Below, one piece after another: positions 36,935-45,712 of a stretch of DNA of 64,000 bases. The notes under the pieces are model-generated. The model did not search any database. It had not been told where the DNA came from and worked only from the letters and a program-made list of their open reading frames with translations. Where the stretch lies: contig NZ_LATL02000301.1 in NCBI RefSeq assembly GCF_000972705.2, forward strand, positions 8,078 to 72,077, written 5' to 3'. The DNA comes from Limnoraphis robusta CS-951. Lineage in GTDB: Bacteria > Cyanobacteriota > Cyanobacteriia > Cyanobacteriales > Microcoleaceae. Within the stretch, counting starts at the first letter, position 1, and the number at the start of each line of letters is the position of its first letter. The position numbers and the translations under genes were made by a program.

Positions 36935-37172
36935 AACGGATTAACTTGACTGTAAAACGCATAAATCTAGGCTTCTCACACGTAGCTTAATCCGTTTTTC
37001 CGCTTAATATCTGTTTTGAAAATACCGTCGGGCAGATGGAAATTAACGCCTCCCGAGAGACTGACCTCTGCTTGGACGGGGAAACCCAACCCTTGTAAGT
37101 CAACTCGTAGAAAGAGGAAGCCCAAATAGTGATATTTGGAATCTCCGTCGTTTACGGCGGAGAGGATGTCAA
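36935..37172 (+). ncRNA. Predicted omegaRNA region of second TnpB element
   Basis: The non-coding stretch between the tnpB stop and the element's right tip contains a long-range stem AACGGATTAA/TTAATCCGTT and the terminal CTCCGTCG/CGGCGGAG hairpin just before GAGGATGTCAA. A guide would start immediately after TCAA: GAGGACGGTTTGAGATTG, in the PPC gene. The 5' end is unknown. Confidence 0.5.
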
Positions 37173-37402
37173 GAGGACGGTTTGAGATTGTTTCTTTAGT
37201 GGGAACTCTCTCAATAGAAGGGATTCATTTACATATTGCTTTAGCAGATGCTCACGGCAAAACCATCGGCGGACACCTACAAACAGGCTGTATTATTTAC
37301 ACGACTGCTGAGATTGTAATTGGCACAGTTCCGGGGTATATTTTTAAACGCACTCCTGATTCAGAAACAGGATATCTAGAGTTAGAAATTACCCAACTCT
37401 AA

Positions 37403-38512
37403 CTAATTTTGAGTGAGGGATTCTGAGATATAATCAGCAGTAGCTTCAACAAGGGCGATCGCATTTTCGTAAACCATGCGAGTTGGTCCCAACATTCCCA
37501 CACTACCAACGGGGATATTATTTCGATAATATTGGGTAGAAATCAAGCTACAGCTTTGAATGGGTTCTAGGGGATTTTCCGCACCGATGCGAATATTAAC
37601 CCGTTGTTCTTGTTCGGGGGCTTGAAAAATCAACGGCCAAAGCTGTTCTTGTTGATCTTCGAGTAAATGAAGAATGGTTTGTACTTGTTGGAGTTGTGAA
37701 AATTCCGGTAAACGCAAGACTTCCGATATCCCACTAAATTGAATGCGAGTATATTCGGGTTTTTGGGTGCGTAAACTCAAATCATCAAGCAGTTTGCGAA
37801 TTAAATTCGTATAGCGTTCAAACTTGCGATCTAATTCGCTCCAGTCGAGGGTAGAAAGTTCAGCCAAGGCGTGTCCCCGCAGTTGAGCATTCAGAAAGTT
37901 AGACAAAATTTGCAGTTCTTGTTCGAGGAGTTCTTCGTCTTCTGATAGAGAGGAGAGAGCTTCTGTTACCGCTTGTTCTAACTGTTGATCAATTTGCGGC
38001 AATTCCATAATAATCGACTGGGTTTGATAACTATCCGTCACAACCACCAACATGATTTTACCGGGTTCAATAGAAACCAGTTGCAAATGTCGCAGGTTAT
38101 CGCTAGTTGTCTGCGGCATGGTAATCAGGGTAATATATCCACTCAGGGTTGAGAGAATTTGCGCGGCACCTCGTAAAATCGCCTCAATACTCCAATTTTT
38201 GGCGTCAAGCTGTTCGCGTAAAAGCTGAGTGACTTGACTGGCAACGGTATCTGAAGGCGTGATCATCCGATCAACATAGATCCGATAGCCAGAGTCGGAG
38301 GGAACTCGCCCTGCGGAGGTATGAGGTTGATAGAGGAGTCCCGCTTTTTCGAGCGCCCCCATGTTGTTGCGAATTGTCGCCGGACTGACTTTGAGCTTAA
38401 ACTCATCAACGAGAGCTTTTGAGCCAACGGGTTCGGCGGTGGCAATATAATGACGAATGGTTGCCCACAGGATATGATGTTGTCGCTCTGAGAGATTTAC
38501 TAGCACAGGCAT
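37403..38512 (-). CDS. hrcA: Heat-inducible transcription repressor HrcA
   Basis: A 369-residue HrcA, the repressor that binds CIRCE elements upstream of groE-type operons and is reactivated by GroEL. The N-terminal winged-helix DNA-binding domain (about 1-85) reads [32 protein letters not shown] and [20 protein letters not shown], followed by [20 protein letters not shown]. The C-terminal GAF-like and dimerisation domain has [20 protein letters not shown]. Length is normal. No CIRCE (TTAGCACTC-N9-GAGTGCTAA) was found in this window, so its targets lie elsewhere, despite hsp20, DnaJ-type and HtrA genes nearby. Confidence 0.96.
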   Translation of the reverse strand: MPVLVNLSERQHHILWATIRHYIATAEPVGSKALVDEFKLKVSPATIRNNMGALEKAGLLYQPHTSAGRVPSDSGYRIYVDRMITPSDTVASQVTQLLREQLDAKNWSIEAILRGAAQILSTLSGYITLITMPQTTSDNLRHLQLVSIEPGKIMLVVVTDSYQTQSIIMELPQIDQQLEQAVTEALSSLSEDEELLEQELQILSNFLNAQLRGHALAELSTLDWSELDRKFERYTNLIRKLLDDLSLRTQKPEYTRIQFSGISEVLRLPEFSQLQQVQTILHLLEDQQEQLWPLIFQAPEQEQRVNIRIGAENPLEPIQSCSLISTQYYRNNIPVGSVGMLGPTRMVYENAIALVEATADYISESLTQN

Positions 38513-38727
38513 TCGACTTAATTCGGGTTGAATTTTGCTGTAACGTCAAGGTTGAAAAGTTTGGCTCTGCCATCGGCAGATTTAAAGGAATTTTTTATAT
38601 CCTAAAGATAACAGATGCTGGAAACTTCACCAGAACGATGGATTAATTCTAGTCTGTTCTCCTAATTCTCAAAATAAATTAAAATTTCTGGATTTTTAGC
38701 CAAAATTGTGCTAAAAGAACCAAGAGA

Positions 38728-39654
38728 TTAAGCGATGATTTGAAATTCTGCTGCCATCAACCACTGTTGCAATTTTTCAATCAATGCTAAAGTATGGCGA
38801 GATGCAGCGAGGTTGCCTTGGTCTGTGAAGCATTTGCAGGCAGCCTGTAGATCAGCGATCGCTCCTGCATAGAGTCCCTGTTGCTGTCTAAGCATGGCTC
38901 GGTTAAAGTGAGCCAGAGCATGATCGGGGTTGAGATGAAGCGTGGTTGTAAACTCTTGTAGGGCGACTTGGGTGTTTCCCTGACGCCGACAAGCACAAGC
39001 ATGATTATAATGCGCTCTGGGGTTGCTGGCATCGAGGTGAAGGGCTTCGGTGAAGTTGGCGATCGCCGAAGGGATCTGATCGAGCATTAAATAGGCAACT
39101 CCACGATCAATGTAGATTTCTGCTAACTCCGAGGCTTCTAAGGATTGAGTGTAATTTAAGGCTTGGTTGTAGTCGGCGATCGCGGTGGGATATTGTTGCA
39201 GTTCAGAATACACTAACCCTCGATTGTAGTAGCCTAACACGCCATCGGGTTGATGTTGAATAAAGTGATCATAAGCGGCGATCGCATCGGTCAAATCACC
39301 CTTTCTGTAGTAAGCTATGCCTAAATGTAAATAACTGCTCGTCTGCTGAGGGTTTAGTTGGGTGGCGTAGAGGCAATCTTCGATGGCTTCTGGGTAGTTT
39401 TCAAGCTGAATGTGTACCCAACAGCGATCGCTGTAAGCCTCAGCTAAGGTATCATCAAGTTTAATGGCTAGATTGAGTGCTTGTAAGGCTGGGCTGTAGT
39501 CATGGTGTTGAATGTTTTCAGTCGCCCGACTCAAATAATCTTCTACTTTTGATGCTGAGTGTAGAGAATAAGCATCAGCAGACGGAGAATGTATTCCCAA
39601 CCCGAAAATCACAGCAAGGATCAGGCTGTACAAGATACGATACAGTCGGTTCAT
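38728..39654 (-). CDS. Exported TPR-repeat protein
   Basis: About 308 residues from the ATG at 39654 (NRLYRILYSLILAVIFGLGI), which gives a clean signal peptide ending near SADAYS; the frame opens 39 bases earlier, but that adds residues before the signal. Seven or so tetratricopeptide repeats follow, for example AEAYSDRCWVHIQLENYPEA, LGIAYYRKGDLTDAIAAYDH and ALAHFNRAMLRQQQGLYAGA. TPRs bind protein partners; no enzymatic domain is present. It would act in the periplasm or lumen. It is downstream of and co-oriented with cytochrome c6, but the 180-base gap makes a shared role uncertain. Confidence 0.88.
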   Translation of the reverse strand: MNRLYRILYSLILAVIFGLGIHSPSADAYSLHSASKVEDYLSRATENIQHHDYSPALQALNLAIKLDDTLAEAYSDRCWVHIQLENYPEAIEDCLYATQLNPQQTSSYLHLGIAYYRKGDLTDAIAAYDHFIQHQPDGVLGYYNRGLVYSELQQYPTAIADYNQALNYTQSLEASELAEIYIDRGVAYLMLDQIPSAIANFTEALHLDASNPRAHYNHACACRRQGNTQVALQEFTTTLHLNPDHALAHFNRAMLRQQQGLYAGAIADLQAACKCFTDQGNLAASRHTLALIEKLQQWLMAAEFQIIA

Positions 39655-39834
39655 ATTAGTTATTGGAAATAACAACAACGAGAGGCGTAACACTTAAGCT
39701 GATCGGAATTTAGATCTCCCTGTATCTTTTGGCTTAAGAATTGCGCCCCTAACTCAGTGATTAAATTGATTGTGACAAAACTTAATTGTCAGAACCGTCA
39801 TCGTTTTAACAATCTCAGTTAAAATTACTGAGAA

Positions 39835-40182
39835 TTACCAACCTTTTTCTGCTTTGGAGAGAACATAAGCAACTACATCTTCAAGCTCTTGAGGGCTTAA
39901 ACGTCCTGTAAAAGCGGGCATAGCACCTTTACCCTTGGTGACTTGGTAAGCGATCGCCGCTTGTGCATCTTCATCAAAGCCTTTGAGATACTTGGCTAAG
40001 TCGGCTTTATTGAGGGTTTTGCTAGAAATAACGACATTCTTCCCTCCCATATGACAGGCGTTACAGTTGGCTGCGAAGACTTTGCCACCATTGGCTAAAT
40101 TTGCATCGGCTAAAGCGGGAGGTTGGATAGCCAAGCTCAAGACTGCGATCGCCAACAAAAGGATAGAAAATAACTTTTTCAA
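39835..40182 (-). CDS. petJ: Cytochrome c6
   Basis: A 115-residue c-type cytochrome from a TTG start at 40182, with GAGGAG seven bases upstream; the open frame continues another 78 bases but without a Shine-Dalgarno or signal-like residues. The signal peptide [17 protein letters not shown] ends near PPALA, and the mature protein begins [19 protein letters not shown]. Haem is attached through CNACH, and the axial Met lies in [11 protein letters not shown]. It shuttles electrons from cytochrome b6f to photosystem I in copper-poor cells, replacing plastocyanin, which is encoded 420 bases upstream. The PetR/PetP-like regulators lie just beyond. Confidence 0.95.
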   Translation of the reverse strand: MKKLFSILLLAIAVLSLAIQPPALADANLANGGKVFAANCNACHMGGKNVVISSKTLNKADLAKYLKGFDEDAQAAIAYQVTKGKGAMPAFTGRLSPQELEDVVAYVLSKAEKGW

Positions 40183-40260
40183 TGGAGTTCTCCTCGTGAA
40201 ATACACAAACATTATCAATATATCCCATTGTCTTCTTTTATTCTCATAAATTTTATCCAT

Positions 40261-40274
40261 CTGTCAAACGACAG
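40261..40274. promoter_or_regulatory. Candidate PetR operator upstream of petJ
   Basis: CTGTC-AAAC-GACAG is a perfect five-base dyad, followed by a repeat of CTGTCAAAC. It lies about 80 bases upstream of the petJ start codon. BlaI/CopY repressors bind short TGT/ACA-type dyads, so this is a reasonable but untested operator. The rest of 40275-40604 contains TCACTGT heptamer repeats and a GC-rich interspersed repeat near 40430, and no gene. Confidence 0.4.
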
Positions 40275-40604
40275 TCTGTCAAACTTTAAATATTATTTCA
40301 ATCGGCATCAGGTTGATAAGTATAAAGGCGGGTTTAAAACAGTTATCATACCAAATACGATTGGTAGAGTAGCACTTTAAATTCCTCCCAAATGTTGACT
40401 GGTCACTGTTCACTGTTCACTGTTCACTGTATAAGCCCGCCCCTAGTCATAAAATTATCCTCCCCTTGTCTGATCTAGTTGCTAGTATTTGCTACAAGAC
40501 TTAAGAACTTCTTAAGAAAATAGCTACAACTTTCAGTCAAGGAGAGGGGATAATTTTAAGTGAATTGCTGTTGACGAGGAACAGTTAGATCAGGGTAACT
40601 CAAA

Positions 40605-41015
40605 CTATTGAACAACTAACTTACCAACCATGCCAGCACCCCGGTGAGGCTGACAGTAGAATTCATAAGTACCAGAAGGTGCGTCTGCGGGGATAGTCAG
40701 TTTGAAATCATCTCCTGTGGAGTAGAGAAGTCCCGCGTGAGAGAGCTGAGAAGCAATATCTGCACTAGGGGATTTGCTCTTGTCAAAAACGACGTTATGA
40801 GGAGGAAGCTTGTTATTTACAAAATCTACGGTATCACCAGGCTTAACGGTGAGAATTTTCGGTTCAAATGCTAACATTCCGTTATTAGCACCCATTTTCA
40901 CGGTATAGGTTTCTGCGGAAGCCGGAGAAGCGTTGAAAATCAAGCTGCTGACCATCAGCAATACAATAGATAATCCTAAAGCCATCCGCTTAGACATTGA
41001 CAAAACAAAGTTCAT
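40605..41015 (-). CDS. petE: Plastocyanin
   Basis: A 136-residue plastocyanin precursor. The signal peptide ends near ASPASA, giving a mature protein beginning ETYTVKMGANNGMLAF. The type I copper ligands are visible: His in LPPHNVVFDK, and Cys, His and Met in YEFYCQPHRGAGMVGK. It carries electrons from cytochrome b6f to photosystem I in the thylakoid lumen when copper is available. AAAGGAAA precedes the ATG. Start alternatives exist at an internal Met seven codons in. It lies between petJ (downstream, same strand) and the divergent petR/petP pair. Confidence 0.96.
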   Translation of the reverse strand: MNFVLSMSKRMALGLSIVLLMVSSLIFNASPASAETYTVKMGANNGMLAFEPKILTVKPGDTVDFVNNKLPPHNVVFDKSKSPSADIASQLSHAGLLYSTGDDFKLTIPADAPSGTYEFYCQPHRGAGMVGKLVVQ

Positions 41016-41193
41016 ATTTTCCTTTTAATTGCTCACTCTATCTAGTTTTTCACACTTCAACTTTAGCATCCCTTGCCAAAGATATGCTGAAAGGATAGCC
41101 ACTTGAAGTGGAGCCGAGGCTCATTATACCATAGACACCTGAACTTCTTGAGTTGATCACAGGCTCTAGAATTCGGCATTATTGATCGCAAAT

Positions 41194-41616
41194 ATGACCC
41201 CTTTACCGAACCATCGTCCTGAAAAGATGTCTCTTGGCCCTCTCGAACAAGAGATTTTAAATATTGTCTGGGATCTCGGCTGTGCAACTGTTAAGCAAGT
41301 CCATGATCAAATTCTCAGCGATCCGGATCGAGAGTTATCTTCGCCGAGTGTGACAACGGTATTGAACCGTTTGCAGGAAAAAGGCTGGCTGACTTGCGAT
41401 CGCAGTGGACGGGCTTATCTTTGGAAACCGCGAATTTCTCGAACGCAGGCCCAAGCCCTGGTAGCCCACGAACACCTCCATCAGTTTTTAGCGTTGGGTC
41501 ATCCTGAGATTGTAGCGGCATTTGCCGATGATTTGGACTCGGCCAGTTTAGACCAACTGGATGCGATCGCCCAACGGTTAAAAGCCCTCAGAAAAGCAAG
41601 AAACGAGGAAGAATAA
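41194..41616 (+). CDS. petR: BlaI/CopY-family repressor, PetR-like
   Basis: A 140-residue winged-helix repressor of the BlaI/MecI/CopY family from the ATG at 41194; a TTG 12 bases earlier is less likely. The domain starts LGPLEQEILNIVWDLGCATV and continues SSPSVTTVLNRLQEKGWLTC with a C-terminal dimerisation helix. In Synechocystis the pair PetR (BlaI-type repressor) and PetP (M56 protease that destroys it) controls the copper-dependent petE/petJ switch. Position between petE and an M56 gene that overlaps its stop codon identifies this as the orthologous system. It would repress petJ and activate or spare petE depending on copper. Confidence 0.88.
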   Translation: MTPLPNHRPEKMSLGPLEQEILNIVWDLGCATVKQVHDQILSDPDRELSSPSVTTVLNRLQEKGWLTCDRSGRAYLWKPRISRTQAQALVAHEHLHQFLALGHPEIVAAFADDLDSASLDQLDAIAQRLKALRKARNEEE

Positions 41617-42473
41617 TGCACTTAATTTTAATCTTACTCTCATTGGGATTAGCTGTTAGTTTGCGAGGGATTTGTTTTCCTCATTCGGCCCATTGGAAGC
41701 AACGTTGGCAGCGATCGCTGTTTGGTTTAATTGTACCGCCTTTGATGTTGTTAATGAATGGGGTTGCAGTGATTTGGATGGGGCCACAAGGACAAATGTT
41801 GGGACAGCCAACGGGTTGGCTAGGCTATGGGCTAGCCTTGGGGTTATGTGGATGGGCGTTGATTTTAGGTTTATTGTTGACAATTCGGGGATGGATATCT
41901 GTTCAACAGGTGTGGAATTGTCCTCAAATTCAAGTTCAAGGAATGACAGTCAGACTGTTAGAAAGTCCTCTGTTATTTTGTGCTAAAATTGGGTTTTGGA
42001 ATCCCGAATTAGTTGTTAGTCAAGGACTCTTAGAAACCTTAACTCCAGAACAACAACAAGCGGTTTTCATTCATGAACAAGCCCATCATTATTATCGAGA
42101 TACATTTTGGTTTTTTGGGTTAGGATTTTTTCGTCGTATAATGGCTTGGTTGCCTAATACCGAAAGACTTTGGCAAGAGTTATTACTTTTAAGAGAACTC
42201 CGAGCCGATCAGTGGGCGGCGAAGCAAGTTGATCCGTTACTCTTAGCAGAGTCACTGTTATTAATGGTTCGTCAACCTGTTGCAGTTTCCGAAGAAAATT
42301 GTGCGGGGTTTAGCTGTGTTGCACCTCCAAATCGAATTACAGAACGGATCGAAGCTTTACTAAGTAACTGCCACAGCTTAGAGTCCGATCCGAGTATGAA
42401 TTACTGGAATTGGAGTTGGGTTTTCTTTGTATTTTTACCGTTAATTTCGGTGCCATTTCATCACAGTTGTTAA
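41616..42473 (+). CDS. petP: M56-family membrane metalloprotease, PetP-like
   Basis: A 285-residue BlaR1/M56-type protease. The zinc-binding motif HEQAHH lies in AVFIHEQAHHYYRDTFWFFG near residue 152, and LRELRADQWAAKQVDPLL supplies the downstream Glu/Asp region. Several membrane helices flank it: N-terminal segments near 1-20, 35-55 and 70-95, and a C-terminal one near 265-285. BlaR1's extracellular penicillin sensor is absent, as expected for PetP. Its ATG overlaps the petR stop (TAATG), indicating tight coupling. It is expected to cleave PetR in response to copper or another signal. Confidence 0.88.
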   Translation: MHLILILLSLGLAVSLRGICFPHSAHWKQRWQRSLFGLIVPPLMLLMNGVAVIWMGPQGQMLGQPTGWLGYGLALGLCGWALILGLLLTIRGWISVQQVWNCPQIQVQGMTVRLLESPLLFCAKIGFWNPELVVSQGLLETLTPEQQQAVFIHEQAHHYYRDTFWFFGLGFFRRIMAWLPNTERLWQELLLLRELRADQWAAKQVDPLLLAESLLLMVRQPVAVSEENCAGFSCVAPPNRITERIEALLSNCHSLESDPSMNYWNWSWVFFVFLPLISVPFHHSC

Positions 42474-42482
42474 ACAGTGATT

Positions 42483-42902
42483 TTAATCAGAATTTTCAGT
42501 TTCATCGAGATGTTCAGCTACCGCGTGATAGAGATCAAGAACATGACGATCCAGCAATTGATAATAAACTTTTCGTCCTTGTTTTCGATAACTGACTAAT
42601 CGTAAAGCCCGCAGCGATCGCAATTGATGAGAAACAGCAGATTCACTCATCTGCAAAATTTCGGCTAAATCACAAACACATTGTTCTTTTCTGGCTAATA
42701 CTGATAATAATCGTAAACGGTTGGCATCTCCCAACAGACTGAAAAATTCTGCCATGCGTTGGGCTTTTTCGACACTGAGGGTTTGAGTTCTAACGGTTTG
42801 GAGATTTTCTAAATCAACGGTATGATGTTGATCGCAAGTTGGGGCTTCTGTCTGTTCGATGCGGTTTGTTACAGCGTCGTTGATGGCAGAGTGAGTTGAC
42901 AT
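42483..42902 (-). CDS. ArsR/SmtB-family metal-sensing repressor
   Basis: A 139-residue winged-helix regulator of the SmtB/ZiaR group. The helix-alpha3 metal box is [12 protein letters not shown]; the recognition helix reads [20 protein letters not shown]; and the alpha5 site is [18 protein letters not shown], with the D-x-H...H-x2-E ligands of zinc sensors. An N-terminal cluster CDQHH (about residues 23-27) matches ZiaR-type sensors. It would release DNA on zinc or a related metal. Unusually, no exporter, metallothionein or ATPase gene adjoins; the neighbours are petP (convergent) and a SulP transporter (divergent), so its target is unclear. Confidence 0.9.
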   Translation of the reverse strand: MSTHSAINDAVTNRIEQTEAPTCDQHHTVDLENLQTVRTQTLSVEKAQRMAEFFSLLGDANRLRLLSVLARKEQCVCDLAEILQMSESAVSHQLRSLRALRLVSYRKQGRKVYYQLLDRHVLDLYHAVAEHLDETENSD

Positions 42903-43049
42903 TATTAATTTAATTGAGGTTGCATCTGATTATCATTTTAGTCGTCTCGGCAACTTTTGGCGATCGCAGTTTCAGCAGCATTCTGGATTTTGACACGCTT
43001 AAGCTTTAGTGATCAGTCCATCTGATGATTTTAATCGTCAACATTATGG

Positions 43050-43064
43050 TATCTTGATAAGATA
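43050..43064. promoter_or_regulatory. Palindrome upstream of SulP gene
   Basis: TATCTT-GAT-AAGATA is a perfect six-base dyad in the divergent spacer (42903-43189) between the ArsR regulator and the SulP transporter. It could be an operator. It does not resemble the usual SmtB 12-2-12 site, so the ligand is unknown. Confidence 0.3.
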
Positions 43065-43279
43065 ACAGGGAATCAATGTACTATGCTTCACCTTTCATAG
43101 CATAAGGGGAAAAGCTTGAGCGAAGTTGTAAAATCAGTGATTAATTGCCAAAGCGTTAAATTCGTCATCAGTCCACCTTAAGCTACAAGGTGCGAATCTT
43201 AGCGTTGATTGTTTATCTAAAAAAGATTTTAACTCAGTTAAAAATTGACTCATCATTTGAGAGTCTGAATTTATTGTCA

Positions 43280-44770
43280 ATGATCAAGGAGAAACTGTTG
43301 AATCGGTCAGCCCTAAAACGGGAATGGTTCTCAAATGTGAGAGCAGATATATTAGCGGGAGCAGTCGTCGGGCTGGCATTAATACCCGAAGCGATCGCCT
43401 TTTCGATTATTGCCGGAGTTGATCCCAAAGTCGGACTTTATGCCTCATTTATTATTGCCGTAACCACCGCATTTTTAGGAGGAAGACCCGGCTCAATTTC
43501 CGCCGCTACAGGGGCGATGGCGTTGTTGATGGTTGATTTGGTCAAAGATTATGGCTTGCAATATTTATTAGCTGCTACCATCCTCACAGGAGTCTTACAA
43601 GTGATTTTTGGCATCCTAAAATTGGGTCGTCAAATGAAATATGTACCCCGTGCGGTGATGATTGGCTATATCAATGCGTTGGCGGTGTTAATCTTTCTCG
43701 CCCAACTTCCCCAACTGACAAATGTACCTGTAGCAGTCTATGGAATTACGGCACTTTCTCTCGCCATGATCTATATTTTGCCACAATTTACGAAAGCCGT
43801 CCCCTCACCTTTAGTCACTTTAGGGGTAATGACTTTTGCCACCATTGCCCTGAAAATTAACGTTCCTACAGTGGGAGATATGGGGGAATTACCCAGCGCT
43901 TTCCCCACATTAACCCTACCGCAAGTTCCACTCAATTTAGAGACCTTGCAGATTATTTTTCCCTACTCAGCAACAATGGCATTGGTCGGTTTATTAGCCT
44001 CTTTTTTAACCGCTTCTCTCGTTGATGAACTCACCGATACTCCGAGTGATAAAAACCAAGAAGCCAAAGGTCAAGGAATTGCCAATGTCATTACAGGATT
44101 TTTTGGGGGAATGGCGGGATGTGGGATGATAGGACAATCCGTAATTAACGTTCAATCTGGAGGACGAGGACGGCTCTCAACCTTGTGTTCTGGGGTGTTT
44201 TTATTATTTGCAATTCTCGCCCTGAGTGGGTGGGTAAAACAAATGCCGATGGGGGTTTTAGTGGCGGTGATGATTATGGTGTCTATCGGAACCTTTCGTT
44301 GGTCATCTTTCAAAAATATGACCCGTATTCCCCGTAGTGAAACCGCCGTCATGCTAACCACAATGTTTGTCACAATTTTTACTCGCAACTTTGCATTAGG
44401 GGTGGTGACAGGAATTGTAATGAGTACCGTTTTCTTCTCTCGTAAAATTGCTCAGTTGGTGTTTGTGGATAAAGTTCTCAGTCCAGATGGGAACCATCGA
44501 ACTTATCGTGTGGCCGGACAAATTTTCTTTTTATCCGTCGATGAATTTCTCGAAGTTTTTGACTTTACCGAACTGGTTGATCGCGTTACCCTAGACTTAA
44601 ATCATGCTCATTTATGGGATCAAGGTGCCATTGCTGCTATTGATAAAGTGGTGATGAAATTCCGGCGAAATGGTGCCGAAGTTAAACTGATTGGTTTAAA
44701 TAAAGCGAGTGCAACATTACTCGATAAATTAGCCAGCTATAACCAGAAAGATGATCTCAAAAAGTCCTAA
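43280..44770 (+). CDS. SulP-family anion transporter with STAS domain
   Basis: About 496 residues from the ATG at 43280; an in-frame GTG at 43190 would add 30 residues of less typical sequence. SulP core: [20 protein letters not shown] (TM1), [28 protein letters not shown] and [15 protein letters not shown]. The C-terminal STAS domain begins after [11 protein letters not shown]. It transports an anion such as sulphate or bicarbonate; which one cannot be read. It is 29 bases upstream of a universal-stress-protein gene and then bicA, forming a likely three-gene operon. It diverges from the ArsR-type regulator and may respond to it. Confidence 0.88.
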   Translation: MIKEKLLNRSALKREWFSNVRADILAGAVVGLALIPEAIAFSIIAGVDPKVGLYASFIIAVTTAFLGGRPGSISAATGAMALLMVDLVKDYGLQYLLAATILTGVLQVIFGILKLGRQMKYVPRAVMIGYINALAVLIFLAQLPQLTNVPVAVYGITALSLAMIYILPQFTKAVPSPLVTLGVMTFATIALKINVPTVGDMGELPSAFPTLTLPQVPLNLETLQIIFPYSATMALVGLLASFLTASLVDELTDTPSDKNQEAKGQGIANVITGFFGGMAGCGMIGQSVINVQSGGRGRLSTLCSGVFLLFAILALSGWVKQMPMGVLVAVMIMVSIGTFRWSSFKNMTRIPRSETAVMLTTMFVTIFTRNFALGVVTGIVMSTVFFSRKIAQLVFVDKVLSPDGNHRTYRVAGQIFFLSVDEFLEVFDFTELVDRVTLDLNHAHLWDQGAIAAIDKVVMKFRRNGAEVKLIGLNKASATLLDKLASYNQKDDLKKS

Positions 44771-44799
44771 ATTTTTCCCGTTTTAACCGCTTAAAAAAC

Positions 44800-45663
44800 A
44801 TGAAAAAGATTTTGCTTTGTACAGATGGGTCAATCTTTGCTGAAAATATCTATCGCTATGGGGCTTGGTTGGCGACGGGGTTGGGGGCAGAGGTTCAGGT
44901 GTTGTCGGTGACGGATATTCGTAGTCAGCAAGTGGCTTCAACGGGCAACTTAAGCGGTAGTATTGGTTTAGGTGCATCAGAAGATTTGCTCAAACAATTA
45001 GTTGATTTGGAACATGAAAAAGCCAAAATCAATAATCAACGGGCTAAATTGATTTTACAAACGGCTGAACAGTCCCTAAAATCGGCAGGAGTTGAACAAG
45101 TTCAGTTAATCCATAAAACAGGCTTTTTGGTTGATTGTTTCTATGAATTTGAGGCGGAATCTGATTTGATTGTCTTGGGGAAACGGGGCGAAGCGGCAGA
45201 ATTTGCCTCTGGACATTTAGGGGCCAATATGGAACGCATTGTTCGCAGTAGTCATAAGCCTTGTTTTGTGACACCTCGTGAGTTTAAACCGATCAATCGG
45301 ATGTTAGTGGCTTATGATGGCAGTTCAACGGGAAAGAGAATTTTGCAATTTTTAATCCATTTTCCTTTATTTAAAGGTTTAGAATTGCATCTTTTGAAAG
45401 TGACTAAAACTGAAAATGATTCCTCCGCAACTGCCCGCATTGATGAAGCTCGAAATGTGTTGAAAACAGCCGGGATTGAGGCAAACTATCAGTTAAAAGT
45501 TGGCGAATCTGAAAAAATAATTGCTCAATATATTAACGATCAAGAGATTAGTTTGTTGTTAATGGGTGCTTATGGACACAGCCGGATTCGTCATTTAGTG
45601 ATTGGGAGTACCACCGCCCAAGTGTTAAGAAGTAGTCACATCCCGGTGTTGCTATTCCGTTAA
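44800..45663 (+). CDS. Tandem universal stress protein (UspA)
   Basis: A 287-residue protein made of two Usp domains. Domain 1 starts KKILLCTDGSIFAENIYRYG and ends SGHLGANMERIVRSSHKPC. Domain 2 starts NRMLVAYDGSSTGKRILQFL and ends GAYGHSRIRHLVIGSTTAQV followed by LRSSHIPVLLF. The GxxGH..R....GS nucleotide-binding signature is present in domain 2, so ATP binding is plausible there. It sits between SulP and bicA with short spacers (29 and 49 bases) and is probably a regulator of the two transporters, by analogy with Usp partners of other anion transporters. That link is inference. Confidence 0.9.
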   Translation: MKKILLCTDGSIFAENIYRYGAWLATGLGAEVQVLSVTDIRSQQVASTGNLSGSIGLGASEDLLKQLVDLEHEKAKINNQRAKLILQTAEQSLKSAGVEQVQLIHKTGFLVDCFYEFEAESDLIVLGKRGEAAEFASGHLGANMERIVRSSHKPCFVTPREFKPINRMLVAYDGSSTGKRILQFLIHFPLFKGLELHLLKVTKTENDSSATARIDEARNVLKTAGIEANYQLKVGESEKIIAQYINDQEISLLLMGAYGHSRIRHLVIGSTTAQVLRSSHIPVLLFR

Positions 45664-45712
45664 CTCAATTGAGATGAATTAAACCTCATTTTTGAATCAA
45701 GGAAAACCTACC

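Larger units (their letters stand above)
35714..37172 (+). mobile_element. TnpB-only IS200/IS605-family element inserted in PPC gene
   Basis: The left junction follows TTTAC (35709-35713), and the right end finishes in TCAA (37169-37172), the left and right cleavage signatures of IS608-like elements. Subterminal hairpins are present: GTCG-TTCA-CGAC at 35738-35749 and CTCCGTCG/CGGCGGAG around TTTA near 37143-37162. No target duplication is seen, as expected. Removing 35714-37172 fuses the PPC halves in frame. A three-base ambiguity exists because CAAGA occurs at both junctions. Confidence 0.82.
35545..37402 (+). pseudogene. PPC/DUF296 (PD1-like) gene split by a TnpB element
   Basis: The N-terminal half (35545-35713) reads NVLPIRLKPNQDLKLSLQEI and AGFILTAVGSLQQATVRFAG, the start of the PPC/DUF296 domain. 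The C-terminal half (37173-37402) reads FEIVSLVGTLSIEGIHLHIA and GGHLQTGCIIYTTAEIVIGT and ends ITQL. Joining the two across a 1459-base insertion restores one frame of about 132 residues. Bacterial PPC proteins are small and trimeric, of unclear role; plant relatives bind AT-rich DNA. The gene must be non-functional unless the element excises precisely. It is divergent from the helicase gene. Confidence 0.85.
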
